Below, one piece after another: positions 61,779-64,000 of a DNA stretch of 64,000 bases. A program made the position numbers and the translations under genes. Source of the DNA: Luteimonas fraxinea (GTDB lineage: Bacteria > Pseudomonadota > Gammaproteobacteria > Xanthomonadales > Xanthomonadaceae); contig NZ_CP089507.1 in the NCBI RefSeq assembly GCF_021233355.1, positions 434,001 through 498,000 of the forward strand, written 5' to 3'. The first letter of the stretch is position 1; the number at the start of each line of letters is the position of its first letter. Under the pieces are notes generated by a model. The model ran no database searches. It worked only from the letters and a program-made list of their open reading frames with translations, and was not told the origin of the DNA.

Positions 61779-62261
61779 ATGACGCCACGCCGCTTCCGCC
61801 TGCTGATGAACCTGTGGCCGCCGTTCCTGTTCTCGGGCATCCGCGTGACCCGGATCGACGACGGCTTCCGGCATGCGCGCGTCGAACTGCGCCAGCGCTG
61901 GTTCAACCGCAACTACGTCGGCACGCACTTCGGCGGCAGCCTGTTCGCGATGACCGATCCGTTCTGGATGATCATGACGCTGCGCGCGCTCGGTAAAGAC
62001 CATGTGGTCTGGGACAAGGCCGGCGAGATCGAGTTCATCCGCCCGGGCCGCGGCACCGTATCCGCGGCCTTCGATCTCGACGACGCGACGGTCGAGGCGA
62101 TCCGCGCCGTCACCGCCGACGGCAGCAAGCATCTGCACTGGTTCACCACCGACGTGGTTGATGCCTCGGGCGAACTGGTCGCCCGAGTGCGCAAACAGGT
62201 CTACGTGCGGCGCAAGCGGCGCAGCGGTCAGTCCGCGGCCGCGGTCGATTCGACAAGATAG
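61779..62261 (+). CDS. DUF4442 hot-dog-fold protein (thioesterase-like)
   Basis: A 160-residue protein matching DUF4442, a hot-dog-fold family related to acyl-CoA thioesterases (PaaI/YiiD-like). Landmarks are MNLWPPFLFSGIRVTRIDDGF, then RWFNRNYVGTHFGGSLFAMTDPFWMIM and GEIEFIRPGRGTVSAAF. The conserved NYVGTHFGGSLF helix region is where related enzymes bind acyl-thioesters. Substrate unknown. Its last 34 bases overlap the 3' end of the convergent gene. Confidence 0.85.
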   Translation: MTPRRFRLLMNLWPPFLFSGIRVTRIDDGFRHARVELRQRWFNRNYVGTHFGGSLFAMTDPFWMIMTLRALGKDHVVWDKAGEIEFIRPGRGTVSAAFDLDDATVEAIRAVTADGSKHLHWFTTDVVDASGELVARVRKQVYVRRKRRSGQSAAAVDSTR

Positions 62262-63547
62262 GCCGGCAACGGCAGCGACCAGTTCTCCTGTTGACGGGTG
62301 TCGTACTGGGCGATCTGCAATGCGCGACCGTCCGCGGAGACGGTGATGTCGCGAGCGGCGCTTCGCAGCCCATCCGGTCGACGCGCGAGCCGTTCGGAAA
62401 GTGCACCCTCTGCAGGCTGCGCGCGCAACCAGGCGAGCGTTCCGACCAGCTGCAGACGGGCATAATGGTCTTGGCCCGCACGAACGTAACCGTCGTACGC
62501 CGGCCCAGCGATATCGCTCAGAATGCAGCCCGCGCTGTTGGCGATGCATTCGAAACGGCTGAAGAACGGACGCGCGTCTTCCGACACGAAACGCCGGTCG
62601 AGACGCAGCGCCTCAGCCGCGGCATCCGTGCATCCCTGACCGACGCGGTCCGCGGCCATTGCTGCATAGCCGTGCTGGTCGAACACCAACCACTCGCCGA
62701 CTTCGTCAGACGCCATCTGCTGCGCCACACGCTGTCCCAAGGCGAACTCTCCGCGCAATGCCGGGCAGACGCTTGCTTCGATTTCTGTTGGTGCGGACAC
62801 CGCAGCCGCGCAGCTGTCGGGCAGCGCAATGTCCGCAGGCAGTTCTACAAGCATGTCGGCGAGCAAGCGTCCGTAGCCTTCGGTCACGAGCCGGGTGAAG
62901 TGCACGCGGGAAATCAGGAGATCGCTGTTCGCGCCGAGCCGTCGCGTCGTGGACAAAGCCCTGCAGGTCGCATCGACCGCTGCCAGTCGATCCCCTTGGG
63001 TGAATGCCACAGCATGTGCGGTCAGCGGCCACGCCAACAGTGAAAAGGGCGGAATCGGCCCATCCACGCGGACAGGCAAGCGCGATGCAAGATGGTCGTA
63101 TTGCGCGAGCGCTTCCACCCGCGCGATCAACTTGCGGTTGGCCTCCACCAGCGCTGCGTAGCCGTCAGTGTCGCTACGCACAAGCGCCAGACACGGCTCA
63201 CCCGCGATCTGACAATGCGTGAGCGGAGTGCTCCTGTCGGGTTGCAGGTCGGCATAGCGCATATTCGCAATGCTTTGAGGTTCCAACGACCGCAACGCCG
63301 GCGCCGAGGAAAGTGCCGCCATGTCGGCATCCGCTACCGAAGCGATCTCCGCTTCCGGCACGTCGTAGCGCAGTAGCCAGACCGCATCGAAGGCGTTGCG
63401 CCCTTCGAACGCATTGGGTGCTTCGAGCACCGCCAGCGCCGCGCGCTGTTCCGGCGTCGGTCCATTCAACCGAGACCACGTCCACAGCGCCGCCAGCACG
63501 AGCACCACGACCAGTAACCCCAAGCCCAACCGTTTCAACCAGCGCAT
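62228..63547 (-). CDS. Membrane-anchored uncharacterised protein with paired cysteines
   Basis: A 439-residue protein with one N-terminal membrane helix (~6-25, LGLGLLVVVLVLAALWTW) and a large, probably periplasmic, helical remainder. Cys residues recur in it (HCQIAGEPC, CRALST, DSCAAAVS, SVCPALRG, QGCTDAA, FECIANSAGC), suggesting several disulphides. I recognise no family. The start at 63547 follows a purine-rich GGGAGAAAGGG. It overlaps the DUF4442 gene tail to tail by 34 bp. Codon use matches the neighbours. Confidence 0.78.
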   Translation of the reverse strand: MRWLKRLGLGLLVVVLVLAALWTWSRLNGPTPEQRAALAVLEAPNAFEGRNAFDAVWLLRYDVPEAEIASVADADMAALSSAPALRSLEPQSIANMRYADLQPDRSTPLTHCQIAGEPCLALVRSDTDGYAALVEANRKLIARVEALAQYDHLASRLPVRVDGPIPPFSLLAWPLTAHAVAFTQGDRLAAVDATCRALSTTRRLGANSDLLISRVHFTRLVTEGYGRLLADMLVELPADIALPDSCAAAVSAPTEIEASVCPALRGEFALGQRVAQQMASDEVGEWLVFDQHGYAAMAADRVGQGCTDAAAEALRLDRRFVSEDARPFFSRFECIANSAGCILSDIAGPAYDGYVRAGQDHYARLQLVGTLAWLRAQPAEGALSERLARRPDGLRSAARDITVSADGRALQIAQYDTRQQENWSLPLPAYLVESTAAAD

Positions 63548-63755
63548 ACCCTTTCTCCCGATCCGCGTCCTGCGGACCGGCAGTCTGCCATCGCAGCAGG
63601 CCTGTCTGCGACGGCCCTTCTGGCACGCCAGCGTCGTGCCCGGAGGCGCGGGAGGTATCCTGTGCGCCGCGCCAGACCCTGTGCGGGATGCACGACGCAC
63701 CCGATCGCCTGCACGCCAGCGGACCCACGCACGCCTCCAACGCCCCGAATCCCCG

Positions 63756-64000
63756 ATGCTCCGACTCACCGACCTCAAACTGCCCCTCGACCACGACGAT
63801 GCCGCGCTGCCTGCGGCGATCATCGAGCGCCTGGGCATCCATGCCGACGAACTCACTAGCTTTACCGTCGCCAAGCGCAGCTACGACGCGCGCCGGCGCG
63901 GGGCGATCGTGCTGATCTATTCGGTCGACGTGGAGACGCCGCGCGAGGCCGACATCCTGCAGCGTCTGGAACTCGATCCCGAAGACGCGGCGGCAGGCGA
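63756..64000 (+). CDS. FAD-dependent dehydrogenase (COG2509), 5' end only
   Basis: The first 81 residues of a gene running off the window: MLRLTDLKLPLDHDDAALPA, then RLGIHADELTSFTVAKRSYD and RRRGAIVLIYSVDVETP. This is the N-terminal substrate-like lobe that precedes the FAD-binding Rossmann domain in COG2509 uncharacterised flavoprotein dehydrogenases. The FAD motif itself is outside the window. A TATCCT hexamer at 63656-63661 may be its -10, and no ribosome-binding site is clear. Confidence 0.8.
   Translation, partial: MLRLTDLKLPLDHDDAALPAAIIERLGIHADELTSFTVAKRSYDARRRGAIVLIYSVDVETPREADILQRLELDPEDAAAG

Overview
The window is ordinary chromosomal DNA of a high-GC gammaproteobacterium. Gene order and protein sequences point to the Xanthomonadaceae/Lysobacteraceae (Lysobacter- or Luteimonas-like). 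The evidence is the block pyrH-frr-uppS-cdsA-dxr-rseP-bamA-lpxD-fabZ-lpxA-lpxB-rnhB-dnaE-accA, an ACE-like M2 peptidase, and the minus-strand order leuS-lptE-holA-nadD-rsfS-rlmH ... maf-rng-yhdP-tldD. The genus call is inference. I see no rRNA, tRNA, CRISPR array, prophage, transposase or integrase.

Layout. 1-1.94 kb: minC (3' end), minD, minE and a small protein with an HEAGH motif. 2.06-5.4 kb: M2 peptidyl-dipeptidase lipoprotein and a convergent Bcr/CflA-type MFS exporter. 5.65-8.84 kb: a tandem glycine riboswitch and gcvP. 9.0-14.1 kb: two tail-to-tail c-di-GMP genes. The first (MHYT-GGDEF-EAL) is broken inside its EAL domain; the second has a degenerate GGDEF and an intact EAL. 14.3-33.0 kb: the long plus-strand block for translation (pyrH, frr), isoprenoid and phospholipid synthesis (uppS, cdsA, dxr), envelope proteolysis and OMP assembly (rseP, bamA), lipid A and fatty acids (lpxD, fabZ, lpxA, lpxB, accA) and replication (rnhB, dnaE). 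A 143-bp imperfect palindrome separates dnaE from accA. 33.0-36.8 kb: an Old Yellow Enzyme homologue, tilS, xseB and ispA. 36.8-37.8 kb: two DUF4870 membrane proteins, one frameshifted. 37.9-47.6 kb: pmbA, yjgA, tldD, yhdP, rng and maf. 47.75-49.7 kb: a short plus-strand insert (SIMPL protein, 57-residue protein, TonB-like protein). 49.9-55.9 kb: rlmH, rsfS, nadD, holA, lptE and leuS on the minus strand. 56.1-64 kb: a CHASE3-GAF-GGDEF diguanylate cyclase, a secreted amidohydrolase, a small autoregulated-looking membrane-protein/HTH operon, a CnoX-like thioredoxin, a DUF4442 protein, a membrane-anchored unknown and the start of a COG2509 FAD protein.

How the genes fit together. Most of the window serves envelope building. 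DXP-pathway genes (dxr, ispA) and uppS feed undecaprenyl phosphate. cdsA and accA feed phospholipids. lpxD/A/B and lptE make and place LPS, bamA inserts outer-membrane proteins, rseP controls the envelope stress response, and yhdP is linked to lipid transport. Three multi-domain c-di-GMP proteins form the main signalling content.

I found no clearly new multi-gene system. The observations most worth following are: four genes (tilS, xseB, yjgA, maf) with a TANNNT hexamer exactly six bases before an ATG and no ribosome-binding site, suggesting leaderless transcripts; the broken c-di-GMP gene; the frameshifted DUF4870 gene; the 143-bp palindrome; nested operator-like repeats over a sigma70 promoter; and a CRP/Clp-type palindrome before the diguanylate cyclase.
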